Assembly: GCA_019155185.1 (NCBI GenBank)
Contig: CM032794.1
Span: 8,719,988-8,783,987 of the forward strand
Length of the DNA stretch: 64,000 nt
Direction: 5' to 3'
Source of the DNA: Beaufortia kweichowensis
Taxonomy: Eukaryota > Chordata > Actinopteri > Cypriniformes > Gastromyzontidae
Below are positions 13,901 through 25,260 of the stretch, piece by piece. Under the pieces are notes generated by a model. That model did no database searches and had not been told where the DNA came from. It was given only the letters and a program-made list of their open reading frames with translations. Position 1 is the first letter of the stretch, and each line of letters opens with the position of its first letter. Position numbers and translations under genes: made by a program.

Positions 13901-14339
13901 TGTTTGTTTGTCTTCTTTTTAATTCCTCCTCTTTTCCATGTCATTTTCTTTTGAATTTTATTATCTCTCAAAATGTTAAAATATGTAAGTAGACATTTAG
14001 ATACCATTGTCTGCTGTCCAAAAACACTGTGAATATAGGGAATAGGTTCATTTTAGAGCTTAATTTTAATAACTGTAAATACTGTATGTGGGAATGCATG
14101 TAATGCAAAACCCTACCATCTTTAGTATCTTTAATGTGTTTTTCATTTGCTTGAAGGCCAAGGACAAACTAAGATTTTAAAATCTTATTAAAAACCAACT
14201 GAGAATGAAACAGAAACAAAGTCTGCAGAGATTTTTGTTATCTTTACAGTGTAGATAAACAGCACATTCTGAATTGTGCATTGCCATAAGCTTTGTTATA
14301 CAACATTGTAAAAAAAACTGCTGTCTTTTTTGTTTCTCA
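10936..14339. other. AT-rich desert with two unique islands
   Basis: Mostly AT-rich without genes or recognised repeats. Two segments look more information-rich and could be conserved noncoding elements: about 12640-12900 (balanced composition, few homopolymers) and about 13340-13530 (contains CTAATTGATTTCTATCG and CATTAATTCTTGAGAGACGG). This is a texture-based judgement. Confidence 0.35.
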
Positions 14340-14620
14340 GCGTGAATGAAAATCATCAGACCGCATGCTGAGTGACTGAACCTCTTAACCAGGTTATTTC
14401 GGGAAGTATTTCAGGGCAAGTCATTTACTCTCTAGCGTGAGAAGAATTTTCTCCGCACCTTCAGGGATCTAAGAGAATGTACTTTCACTGAGTCATCAAG
14501 CACACTGAGTCATCAATCCCACTGCTATTGACAACACAGACCATCACCGGACATTGCTCTCTTGCTCCCGTAAACACATAAATAATTGAAATCCAGACCA
14601 CTTTATTTCTGCTGAATTAC
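14340..14620. promoter_or_regulatory. Candidate regulatory element with tandem AP-1 sites
   Basis: This unique, GC-richer island contains the 14-mer CACTGAGTCATCAA twice, at 14486-14499 and 14503-14516, offset by 17 bp. Each copy holds a perfect AP-1/TRE core TGAGTCA (14489-14495 and 14506-14512). No coding potential is seen. Function is inferred from motif density only. Confidence 0.35.
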
Positions 14621-15850
14621 TTAGCACGGTTGGATGCCACTGGTAGACCTAACCTGCACTCAAGAACAAATGTCAACCTTCCTCCTTAATGTGTGGCGGT
14701 AACCCTGTGTTAGTAAAATACAGAGTTAGCAAGTCACTAACTTTGCCCTAGTTTGCATTGCCATAACTGTCTTTGCAATACATGATCTCATAAAGATCAT
14801 CTTAAATCTATTCAAAATGTTCTTGTATAGGTTGGATATGCTGTATATATAAGATTATGTAAGCTCATAGAAGGATTGCAGACATTCTTTCAAGTCTTAA
14901 TGGATTTATGTAAGCAGTTTTGACCTTAGTAAATCTATACAGTACATAAAAGTATCTATACGTGATACAAAAATAAAGCAACTTGGGCTAAGCTGTTGGT
15001 ATGTAATTATTTCGGGCGTGTTGACTTGGTGGCTGTTTTTCTGTATGTAACTGGTAGGAGAAGAAGCGCAGTCATCCATGAATTATGCTTTTGTGAAAAG
15101 CTGAGAGGTCAGAAACTAGAAAAAGTAGGCACATGCCATTTTCAGTGCCCATAACTTGCAATGCTCCTGCAGAAGACAAATGAGGGGCTATTCTGTATGG
15201 TATAGCAGACCATACAGTCACAGTTGTAATCATTGCTCTACATGATGGATTTCCAGACCAATCAGAAAAGATTTGGTTTTACAGTAATTAGCTACAACTT
15301 ATACATATGTATAAATACATAATTTTATATTTTTATACATACTTTTTATACATATTTTTCATACTTTCTGTAGATTATTATGATGGTTTGCTCTTTTCTC
15401 ATTCTCATTTTACGAGTATATAAATTTTTGGCAATGTAGACGAATTCCTATGATTACTACAAACATCCTTGTTGATTATTTGACCAATCACCATTCAGTA
15501 AACTATTTTGATGAGCTGATATACCTCAACATAGTAATATAAATGCCCTAAGAGCCAGGCTTATAATGATAACACTAGAAGGGTGTCCTTGCTAAAATAG
15601 ATTTGGCATTGTGCTGCCATAGCAACATGTCCAATCAATGGCCAATTTAAAGGCAATTTGTAGGCCCATAACCTGAAATCCATTTCATTAGATGATCCAT
15701 CGCTCAGATTCATTCTGCAATTGATTATGATGCAATTAGTTGCATGTGATGTTGATTAGGATTGTAATGAGATATCCAAATAACTTGCCGGTGAGGCACA
15801 TCTATGAAGCTGTATATGGTAACCCCAAAAGCATTGCTTGTGTGCAGCAT
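14621..15850. other. Noncoding sequence
   Basis: Nothing recognised. AT-rich runs include degenerate TATACATA words around 15300-15355. Confidence 0.5.
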
Positions 15851-15980
15851 ACATTACATTAATCATCTGGCAGATGCTTTTATCCCAAGTAACTTACGAT
15901 TTAAGCTATACATTTCTTTTCCCAGTTTGTGTGTTCCTTAGAATCAGAACCTCAACATTTGCATTACTAGTGCTCTCACA
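15851..15980 (-). mobile_element. tRNA-derived SINE remnant (fish type)
   Basis: Read on plus: CATCTGGCAGATGCTTTTATCC, then AAGTAACTTACGATTTAAGCTATACATTTCTTTT and a block ending near GCATTACTAGTGCTCTCA. This is the reverse complement of the common fish SINE whose tail reads as a degenerate 'aagtcgctttggataaaagcgtctgcca' motif and whose head is tRNA-like. The copy is diverged, and its promoter boxes are not intact. Confidence 0.65.
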
Positions 15981-18189
15981 AAACATTTGTTTTATAAAGA
16001 CTGAAGGTAAACTTTAAGAAAAAGTGTAACCCTGTCTGTGAAATCCAGGTTGAAATCTTGTAATATAATAACGAGCATCAATGTTTGACTTCAACCATTA
16101 ATTTCACTATGATTTCTTTAATATTGACTGAATAAGGCCGTCAAAGATATCAAGGCTATATTGTCACAGAATATTCTTTACATATAGAAAACAGTCAATT
16201 ATAAAAAGGAGCTTTGGCTGGGTTTAGCAGGGTTACAAATGCTCACAATCTTTATTTCAAAGACTACAGCATTCTTTATTTATAAGCATATGAGTGCTAC
16301 TATATTTTTTAATCTAGTTATATAGATTCACAGGTATTATCAGGCTCACTGGTTTATACATATATATTCCTCCGCCTCTCTTATTTCTGCGGTGAATTGT
16401 AACACATCCTCCCAACACACATTATGGGACTAAGAAAACTTGTTTTATTCCGTATGGAAGTGGTTTTTTCATGGGTAATTGGTGAGATTATTTATTGTTG
16501 AGGCCCTGATTCCTTCATCTGTCCTAATCCAAAGAAAACACTCTATTTATTATTTGACAATGAGAGTTTGTCACAATGCGTCAACAGTTATTCTAGAATG
16601 CTACAACATTTTTATGCTAATTATAAAGCAATTTTTTTGTAATTTTGACTTTCTCAAAATGTAACATTATTAAAACAACCTCATATTCAGTTGATGTTTG
16701 ACTTGATGTATAAACTGACTCATGCTTTGTCATGCTGCAATAATAAAAGATGTATGCAAAACGGCAAGCTCTCTTTCATGAGCATGCTGTCCATCTCACA
16801 GACACGGTTTGCTCCATATGCCATTGCATTGTGAATTATTAGTAGATGATGCTGCTGCAGCTGCAAGCCATTTCTCTTCTCTGACTGATGTCCACACATC
16901 CCTTTAACTAGTACATTAAGCCACAGAGATGGATTTTCAGTGGGCCATTTACCTGTCTCATATTATTTGTCATATTAGAACAATTCCCTGTCTGTGATGC
17001 CATTCCGATAGATGTGTCCTTCAGCACAAAGCCTGTCATGTTTCATGTCACTTACAGAAAGGGATCTGATTATTAACCTTTTAGCTCCACTTCAGGCTAT
17101 GATATCTAAATGTCTTCCTCCATATAGGCTACATTTAGACCCATTTGCATACCAATAAAGCTTTCTTCTTTCCCACCCATAAAAGCCAACGACTTAAATT
17201 TTCATGAAAGTATGTCTCCGCTCATTTGAAATATTCTTTTTGCCTGCTTTTAACAACCCGTGCAATAGTTACAAAAGTTTAAGAGATCTTCAAATGTGTT
17301 GAGAGACTTTTTCATTACTTTCGCAGTTCTTCCCAAAGCTCGTAAAAGAGAAACTGGCCTTTTCCGTTGCATTTGGTAACTCAACAAGTGACTTCAACAA
17401 AGAAAGCAATTACTCTCCATGCTGAACATTACCTTTTATCTCCAACAACGCCGATTCCATCATAATACGAGGTGTTACGAGGTGTTTAGAGCTGTATAGT
17501 ATCACAGCTGATTCCATTAATACCGATACGAAATGAAGTGTTATCATTTAAGTGCCACTTTCTTATATTAGCTACCCATAGATCAGCCGAACATTTTTGG
17601 TTGGTTTTAAAAGGCTGCGGAGAAATTAGTTTGGAAGGTCAAAGGATGTTATACGTGATGCTTTTTTAGTTTTATACTGGTGGACTTATTGTAGGACGAC
17701 TCACAAAAGTAAACACAAAAGGTGGGTAGAATGTTGTGGTTATGGGTAAGGATATAAGAAAGTTTGATGAATTTCATCTATTTCCTTTAAATGCGTACTT
17801 GAGATTTATCTATGCTCAGTTCAGAAGGCGGCCACATGGCGACACTGATGGAACTCGAGAATACTCAACAACTTTGTTGATGTAAGAAACTTATTTCATC
17901 TCCGTCTACATACTCTTCATAGCAGGAAATTGTATCTTAAAGCATAGCTTCAAGAGGCTGTTTTACAAGGCATTCTGCTTTCTGAATGTCATCTCACAAG
18001 CTACGTTTGGGTTAGTTATCAGTAGCTCAGGAGTTCTCAAAGTGTTTGTGGACCGTCAATCAATTGTGAACATCAAAATATTGCTAGTCACCGGCAATGT
18101 TGCCACTGTTTTATTTATTTTGAGTGTATGAGACGGCGGGTAGTAACAATAAATTATTAAATGTAGATATTTTGCAAACCTGACGCATA
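15981..18189. other. Noncoding sequence with one candidate element
   Basis: No gene was recognised. About 16760-17060 is a unique, balanced-composition segment. It contains a CAGCTG E-box at 16858-16863 inside GCTGCTGCAGCTGC and reads like a conserved noncoding element. The remainder is ordinary AT-rich sequence. Confidence 0.35.
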
Positions 18190-18487
18190 TTGTCTATGTC
18201 TATTCTGTGTCTACATAACGTAGAAGGGGTACATTCTGTGTACAGTGTATATTGTGGTGTTGGTGTACTGTATGTATGTACATTCTGAGTATAATGTGTA
18301 GTGTAGTACTAACTGTAAGTATGTCTAATAGTACACTGGGTGTACTGACTATATGTATATATGTACCTGTTGAAGTCTGTATGGTTATATGTTAACTGTT
18401 GCTGCAATTTTCTGGAGCACGCTCCCAAGAATTTCACTCTCCAAGGCACATGTGCTGCGGTGATGTGACAATAAAACTGACTTGACT
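18190..18487 (+). mobile_element. 3' tail of a non-LTR retrotransposon
   Basis: An imperfect GTAC/TGTGTA-rich repetitive stretch (18220-18370) leads into GAATTTCACTCTCC and GATGTGACAATAAAACTGAC, ending in CTTGACT. In fish, 3' ends of CR1/L2/Rex-type elements often finish with a '-gacaataaa-' motif plus a short tail repeat of this kind. The AATAAA is at 18470-18475. No coding part precedes it, so it is a 5'-truncated copy. Confidence 0.55.
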
Positions 18488-19223
18488 ATTGTTTCTGGAC
18501 CTCTATTAGAAGAGCATTGCATTAACAGCACAATTTTCAGGGGTTTTCAGCGACACACATACTGATACTATGTATACCTTAAAATGTACTGTCATGCACT
18601 ATTAACTTAAAATAATTATAGTAGCAATAAGCATATTTTTATTCTGGCCTATTTACATGTCAGTGTAAAGTTTTGTGTTGTCGTAATCAAACATTTGAAA
18701 AAAAAAACATATTAAAATTTTTTTTATGATAGAATGGCCACCTTTTTTTAGGGTATTTTCTGATCTGCCCAAGATATAGAATAGATGGGTATGTTTTTTG
18801 GTTATTTTAACAACAAAAGTTATGCCACCTGCTGCCTACTTGATCTATTTTTAGTGTAGAACTGAACATGCAGAGCTGTCTTTATCGAACTGTTTCAATA
18901 CATGAACAGTATGTGGTACACAAAATGTTGAGAAAGTGTTGAATATCCACGAGCAACGGGAAAGAGAAGTGTGCTCAAAAGACAGAAAGCAAATGCTTTA
19001 TTCTTTTATGTTGTAAATGTCAAATGTTAATTCGTTAGAGCCGAGGAAGTGTGATCAGTAATATATATTCTATGGTTTGCTTGCTCCGTGTGTGTTTACA
19101 CTTGACCTGAGATGCATCGCTAGAAATGTTTTGCAAATAGAAGCATGGATATGAAATGCATTTAATTTACAATAGTGGCTGGCAGAGCTGACTTTGGTGT
19201 GCTATACAGCTTGCATCCACCTT
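18488..19223. other. Noncoding sequence
   Basis: No gene or recognisable repeat. Confidence 0.5.
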
Positions 19224-19342
19224 ATATTTATATTTGTGGATTTGGCAGATGCTTTTGTCCAAAGCAAGTTACAAGGTATACATTTCTTTGTAAGTATGTG
19301 TCTTAAACTGCTAATGTAATGCTCCACCATTTGAGCTGCAGA
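19224..19342 (-). mobile_element. tRNA-derived SINE remnant (second copy)
   Basis: It has the same organisation as the copy at 15851. On plus, TTTGGCAGATGCTTTTGTCC and AAAGCAAGTTACAAGGTATACATTTCTTTGTAAGTATGTG are followed by CTGCTAATGTAATGCTCCACCATTTGAGCTGCAG, the complement of a tRNA-like head (the A-box side reads GCAGCTCAAATGGTGGAGCAT on minus). The two copies differ widely, so both are old. Confidence 0.7.
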
Positions 19343-20379
19343 ACTATATAGATTAGATTTGCCTTAAGTACATTTAATATTCTTTTCACTTTTATTTTCT
19401 TTATGCAATTTATTTGTGACAGAATAACAGCATTTGTTTGTGCACATTAAAGCCAAAGCATGTCATTTTTAGTGTAGCTAAAAATGTCAAGTCAAATCGA
19501 ATGTTTTAAAACCTTTCGCCATTGATTAAGACATTGTTGTGTGTAGGGACAGACTGTTGTATTATGATATTTTTTCAGTTGCATAGCAGGGAAAAATTAT
19601 TTTAACACTGAAAGTGCCTTATGTCTGCCATGCAGAAAGCCAGTCTTGTCATGTTAAATATAACAAATGGGAATATCAACAACCAATTAGAAGGGCAGTG
19701 GTCATGGTGGCAGAATTGAAATGGAAGTAGAAAAATCTTCAGAAAAGAATGAATGCCAAAGGTGACCTTATCAGTTTTGCTCTAATAAAGCATTTTATTA
19801 GTATGTAGAAAACCATAATGATTATGGATTTGTCTTCTGCTTGAGCAATTAGAATAGAGGCCCACCTAGCCAGTTATGGATCAATGTGCGTTTCCATGAT
19901 GTTTCTCCTTCTTTTTCCTCCTATCCTGCCTCTTGTGTTTTCAGTGGCATTTGAGAGGTAATCAGAGCGGTAGACTCGCACGCTGTGCATGCCAACAAGG
20001 AGCCTTTCTTTCTTCTCTGTTTCTATCTCTCCGTCTTCACCTCTCAGCTCATTTCCTCTCATCTTAATGATGATGTGTAATAGCTTGTCCACGGGGTCTC
20101 TTGCCTCTTTCCCATCATCTACATAACCCTGACATCCTTCAAAACAACTCCTACTGAAAAAACAACAACACAGAAATAATGCTTCATGAATACAATGCTA
20201 AATTCGCAAGTGAATGATTTACACTAAGCGAACAAATTAATAAACATTGACTTTGTCTGTGGACACGTATTAATGAGGCCATTTTATAGGCGTGTTAATT
20301 ACCCACGGGTACCCAAGCTGTCGTTGTCACATGAATACTTCATTATATGTTGTTTTTTTGGTATTGAGAAGCATTTCTG
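19343..20379. other. Noncoding sequence
   Basis: Nothing recognised. An open frame on minus at 19874-20092 has low-complexity R/E/K content and no family resemblance. Confidence 0.5.
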
Positions 20380-20640
20380 GCATATCTTTCAGACCCACAG
20401 ATTACATGTGACAGCTGGGTGCATGGCGAGGTCGATCAGAGGACAATGATTTGTGTTTCCATGGAGACGGTCAACATGGCAATGCCCACTGGACTTTGCT
20501 TTGTGATGGACCCAACTGCTTCTTTCTGATACATCAAGATCACACACATCTGTGTGTCAGCTCAGTGTTAAGGTCAAAGTTCACGTCAGACTTTGTGGCC
20601 TTGAAGTCATAATGCGCTTGTCAATAAAAGCAGATCATGA
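20380..20640. promoter_or_regulatory. Candidate enhancer with RFX X-box and DR1
   Basis: This unique GC-balanced island holds two well-formed motifs. One is an RFX X-box-like GTTTCCATGGAGAC at 20455-20468. The other is a perfect DR1 nuclear-receptor element AGGTCAAAGTTCA at 20571-20583 (HNF4, COUP-TF/NR2F or RXR class). There is no coding potential and no repeat similarity. Regulatory function is inferred from motif quality and composition. Confidence 0.4.
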
Positions 20641-21628
20641 GTTATCCAAGAGAAAAGATGAAAAGTGAGAAAGCGACAGGGAGAGAGAGAGAGATGAAAT
20701 ATTTGGACACAGTGGGCGTGACGGGTGAAATAATGTGTCAAGCTGTGTTCTGGGCCAAGCCTCAGCAGTGTATTTGGCTGGCCACAGAACTGACAACTGC
20801 ACCTGCAGCGAGGGGACTCGCCGTCAAAATAACTCCCAGAGACCCAGTCAAAACGTACCGCTCACATGGACCTTCCTCTGTGCCACTTTAATCAGCTCTG
20901 ACACCACTACAACAACACACGCTGCTGGCCCATCATTTATAATGACCAATCCAAGAGAGATGTTGATTGCCAAAGGTGTGGCACCTTATTGAAGGTGAAA
21001 TCACTGTATTTCATTTAAAATTCAACAATCAAATCATGAAAGTTGTAGAATTAAATATTTTTTGATGTATTTATTATTTATGTTTTACTTGTTTTTGTCT
21101 CATTTCAATTGAAATCATTTCCAAATTTATTTCTGTAACATTTTCACAGAGTGGCAGTGTTGTAAAGCAGTTTTACAGTAAATACAGATTGGTACAGACA
21201 CCCGACACAAAAACAGATATTATGAAATATATAGAATAAAAGCTATTTTTTAGAATACAAGCTATCTTTTTTCAGATGTAGAAAGCCAACTTTGACTTCT
21301 CATAAAGCATCAATGAATGTATCAAGCGTCCTAAAAAATGAGATCACATATATTCAGTACTGTACAGTATATATAAAGCATCAGTGGTGTCATACTCTTC
21401 CTAAACAAGGCATTGTGGGAAACATCTGAATATGAGCATGATACTTACCATATATATACTGTATATATATATTTATCATTAAAGTAACAATATCTCTAAA
21501 GTGAGCTTTAAGGTTTAAATGTGTGTCTCAAGGTATTACTAACTTGTTTCACCATTTAATAACAGTAAAGACTAACTACTTTTAATCCTACATTATCCTT
21601 CAGACATGGACCTGTTGACCTTTAATGC
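20641..21628. other. Noncoding sequence
   Basis: No gene was recognised. It has a short GA run near 20680-20694 and AT-rich words with a TACTGTACAGTA palindrome near 21358-21369. Confidence 0.5.
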
Positions 21629-21895
21629 TCAAGGAAGCACAACCCCGTTCAGCGTCATGTCCAAGCCCTCAGCAGTAATTTCTCTACATCTTCCACGGAG
21701 TTGCTGTCTCATGCCTGAGGTTGTTTGCCGATACAGGAATAGCGTACCGTTTTTTCTGACCGCCCTAGATTCTTTAGGGAGAGTAAATCCAGCACGTGTG
21801 TCCAATAAAACCAGCTCAGAGCCTTCCAGCAATGCCTCGATCAGGTACAGTACCTCACCGGGGCTGTCGCTTTGGGTCCCTAGTGGCACTTCCTT
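21629..21895 (-). pseudogene. Isolated retropepsin-like (aspartic protease) coding fragment
   Basis: An 88-codon open frame on minus ends in TGA and has no in-frame ATG at its head, so it is a fragment or an exon. It is about 50 percent GC in an AT-rich region and has coding-like composition. The centre reads L-V-L-L-D-T-R-A-G-F-T-L-P, preceded by L-Y-L-I-E-A-L-L-E-G-S-E. This resembles the N-terminal strand and catalytic loop of retroelement proteases (D-T/S-G-A). Further on, T-T-S-G-M-R-Q-Q-L-R-G-R-C resembles the flap-side strand. The catalytic-loop glycine is Arg here, so activity would not be expected. No gag, RT, integrase or LTR was found nearby. Alternatives are an exon of an unrecognised gene or a chance frame. 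Confidence 0.35.
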
Positions 21896-22449
21896 TCATG
21901 AAGGGAGATTAAGAATTCTCTCTCTCCCACACACACATACCATCTTTTATTCCTTCTTTCACAAGGGCAGTCTCTTGTTAGGTTTTGAGAGACCAACCGC
22001 TCTGTCCTTCCCATATCACAAAAGGATGAAGAAGATGGCCACTGACGATAATTAAACTTGGCTTCCTTTCTTTTTTCTCTTACTGCACATTTGGCCCTAA
22101 GGCGTGATATATGGTGTTATGTCCTGTACATGCTGTATTGTAAATAGCACTGTCTTCTCAATGTCATGTTTGAGAATATATAAGCCGTTTGCTTTCTTTA
22201 TATCAATCTTCATAACAATAGTTCTGAGAGGAACCAGAAGAACACAGGCACACCACCATCTTATGTATACAGACACATGCAGTGTAAAAGAATGCATGCA
22301 TACACAATAATCCTTGAAAAATGTGCAACAAAACATTGAAGGACAAATAAAAAAAAGATGCACTCATTTCAACATACAAAACAGCAAGATATGGGCTACT
22401 CTGACACATAACCCCCGCGTACAAAAACATACTCAAGAATTGTCTATAT
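21896..22449. other. Noncoding sequence
   Basis: No gene or named repeat. Overlapping open frames on both strands at 22097-22436 have no recognisable similarity. Confidence 0.45.
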
Positions 22450-22740
22450 TTGCAGTTTAATTTGCAGAACTCTCCACATCCTTGGCCTGCAGCATTTCAA
22501 ACCCAATAAAGGGCTGTGTGCGGTGACAATAGAACTCATTACTTTGGTCAAATGACTTTATATACAACCTAATACATGGCACAGTCCACAGGGAGAGCTC
22601 GGCAGGCTTCATATTGACCATGAAATATTTAACACGATGACGACAATTCACCGCCGCAACCGGCTGCGGCAATCGACAGCTTTGATGCAGTTGAGACAGG
22701 AAATATAGGCACTGTCGAGATGTTTCATAGCCCACTGTAT
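22450..22740. promoter_or_regulatory. Candidate conserved noncoding element
   Basis: This unique island is richer in CpG than its flanks. It includes the short inverted repeat GCCGCA...TGCGGC around 22650-22669 and a run of non-repetitive words. The open frame on minus through it (22457-22735) shows no domain I recognise. The call rests on texture alone. Confidence 0.3.
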
Positions 22741-23339
22741 ATCATAGGCTGGTTAATTATCTGATGTGAATTAAAAGGGACTTAAAGGCACATGTGGCAT
22801 AAGTTAATGAGGATATTGAAGGATCTGTTACCACAGAGACTTTTATTCTCTTTTTAAACTCTTATATCTTAATATCATGTTGCTGTTTACATGGTTTACA
22901 GCCTAATGGTATAATTTTTTTGTAGTTATTGAACAAACATGGGAACAAATATATTAAATTCACTGTGCTGGTGGAAGGTTACAAAGATTCTGCTTGATAG
23001 AATTAAAGTAAACAGCAACCTTTTTCTACTGATCAACAATACATTATGTAAAGGCTTCTTACCTGCTTTTTTGCATTTAGTAATCATTACAGTTCAGTGA
23101 AAAAGACTTCAATAAAAAGAATTCTTTAAATAGACAATATACAAAACAACAAACTAAATCTAATGTTGCGCAACGAGGACCTGTTTAAAGATGATGTATA
23201 AAGTTGAAAATGACAAGTGAAGCAAAGTTGATTGTAAAATTTTAAGGCAGCAAATAATTTTTTATAGAATAACTCAAACTGGGAAAAGTATCATAATTAC
23301 TTTTCATAATAATTTATGAATTACTTTATACAAGTCCCA
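22741..23339. other. Noncoding AT-rich sequence
   Basis: Nothing recognised. Part of it may belong to the 3' flank or untranslated end of the adjacent Tc1-like copy, but no terminal inverted repeat is visible. Confidence 0.45.
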
Positions 23340-23765
23340 CTCATTTCTGAGAAGACATCTTGGCCCATTCATCTTTGCAGAAGTTTGACAGACTGTTGGT
23401 CATTCAAGCATGACCTGCTCTTTTCAGGTCCTGCCACATCCTCTCTATAGAATTCAAGTCAGGACTTTGACTGGGCCGCTTCAAAAGTTTTCTATTTCTT
23501 TTCAGCCATTCAGATGTCATCTTGAGAATGTGTTGATCATTGTCCCACTGCATCAGCCAATTACACTTTAGCTTCAGCCAGACATTCTCTTTTAGAATTG
23601 TCTGGTACAGTATGAGGCATCATCATGCTTCCTTCAATGATGACAATCATCCAGATCCTCAGACAGCACAACATGTTCTCTTTAACAAACATAAGATAAA
23701 ATTTGATGTTATTTTTGGTCAGCAATGGTTTCTGCCCGGCTTTTTTCTTTCCCTCCCAATTACAG
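23340..23765 (-). mobile_element. Internally deleted Tc1-like transposase
   Basis: On the minus strand the fragment begins near G-Q-K-P-L-L-T-K-N-N-I-K-F (about 23740). It then jumps to I-I-E-G-S-M-M and ends with the Tc1 C-terminal signature. The signature consists of Q-W-D-N-D-Q, E-W-L-K-R-N, then P-S-Q-S-P-D-L-N-S-I-E (23434-23475 region) and F-C-K-D-E-W-A-K-M. The second Asp and the Glu of the DD34E triad are present, but 32 residues separate them instead of 34. The segment with the first Asp (W-S-D-E-T and the following G-G-S-V-M-V-W-G region of the family) is deleted. A stop interrupts the tail. This is a dead copy; terminal inverted repeats were not found. Confidence 0.8.
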
Positions 23766-24555
23766 TCACTTCTGTAATTAGGAATATTCACCACTAGTCT
23801 AAAATGAAATGCTTTACCACTTAATTAACTGTCACCTGATAATCTGTGTCATAACCATGTCAACCTAAGTAAGAGGTGATAATAATACATCAAACATTGA
23901 TGCTAGTCATGTCTGAGCCTTTTATCTCTGATAACCGAGTGATTTTTCAGTGCTGTTTTTATTATTCTTAAGATCCATCTAATGTCAAGCAGAGAGGTCA
24001 TTCCTCTTTACAGTCAGCCATTATAGGACATCATCATGCATTCTATCAGGGACAAGCAGCCCATCCTCCAGTGCTCCCCGTTATCACGTCTCACAGTTTC
24101 TCTGATTGCATTGCCTGCTGCACAGTGTTAAGATGCATATGCCAAGGGCAGTAGAAGTCATGAAGCTTTTTGAGAGCTTGAAATGGCAATTTCCTGCAAC
24201 TTAAAGGTCAGTCTCATGAAGATCTTATGCAAATATCACAATGCAGGATAAGAGATCTTGGCTCCTACGTAGTGAGGACTGCCATATTGATCAACTTAAT
24301 GTCAAGAGAAAACAGTATTATGTAAAATGTTTGAAAAATTGCACAATAAATAACACTTGATTAATTTTCAGTATTTTCGGCTGCACTAATAAAGGTCCTT
24401 TCGTCATGTTGCATAAAGTAAAAAGCCAAATCTGCTTTCATAACAGTCTGGCATCATATTTATCTCATGTTAAAAATGGCTTCCAAAACCCACTATGTTA
24501 AATGAACATTAAAAATACGATTTCATGGTTCATAACTCATAACCTGCCTACAGTA
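23766..24555. other. Noncoding sequence
   Basis: No gene or additional repeat recognised. Confidence 0.45.
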
Positions 24556-25260
24556 TGCATCCGCACACACTAACATCCGGCAGCGCGACTCGCTTTTGAA
24601 TGACAAGCCTGGCGTGTATCTCAGACAATTGAACATATTGAAAGTACATGTTCTGGCACATTACACTCTTATGGTAACCTGAGAGCAGATCAAGGCATAG
24701 ACAGAGCCCTTGGGGCATCGTTTCAAAGCCGGCTATGGCAGGGGTGTTTGTTTGAAGCTGAGCTAGAGGAACCCGCGTAAAGAGCAAAACAGCAGGCTGT
24801 TAAATGCTCGGCTACCTCTGCATGAACACGTGAACCGGAGTGTGAGCCCTTGGGTCATGCTTCCCTCCCTCTGTAAATGCCTTTGACAAGCTTAAATAAC
24901 CCCTGAACCCACCCCTAAATTGTTTATGCCACATTGCTTTAAATAATTAGAGCAAACTGAGTCGGTTCCTCATTAGAGCAGGATTTGTTTGCTGAGGAGT
25001 GTGGTTTGATTTTTGCAGCCCCCTCCTTCGCCCTTTGTGAAAGAGGTTATAGCGCTGCAAAGTATAGCTGTTCGTAAAGCCTGGGAGAGCTGTTGAACAT
25101 TGTACCCTATTTACTTGCAGTCTTGTGTTCTTTATATACAAATGTGAGTGGAGAATAAAAATGCAATGCAATTAAAAACTGAATAATTCCTGGCTGTGCT
25201 GTTCAATTGATTTGCATACCAGTCTAAAAACGTCTGCTTGTTAGGAATGTGTTGGACACA
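24556..25260. promoter_or_regulatory. Candidate conserved noncoding block
   Basis: A long unique stretch of balanced composition. It includes an octamer-like ATTTGCAT (POU factor motif) at 25210-25217 and an ATAATTAGAGCAAAC homeodomain-type word near 24944. Open frames on minus (24548-24787 and 24947-25171) show no known domain. This is one of the larger islands in the desert that lack repeats. Function is inferred only. Confidence 0.3.

Noticed and set aside
21606..22055. 149-codon open frame on plus opposite the retropepsin-like frame
   Set aside because: It is antisense to the more coding-like minus frame and has no recognisable domain.
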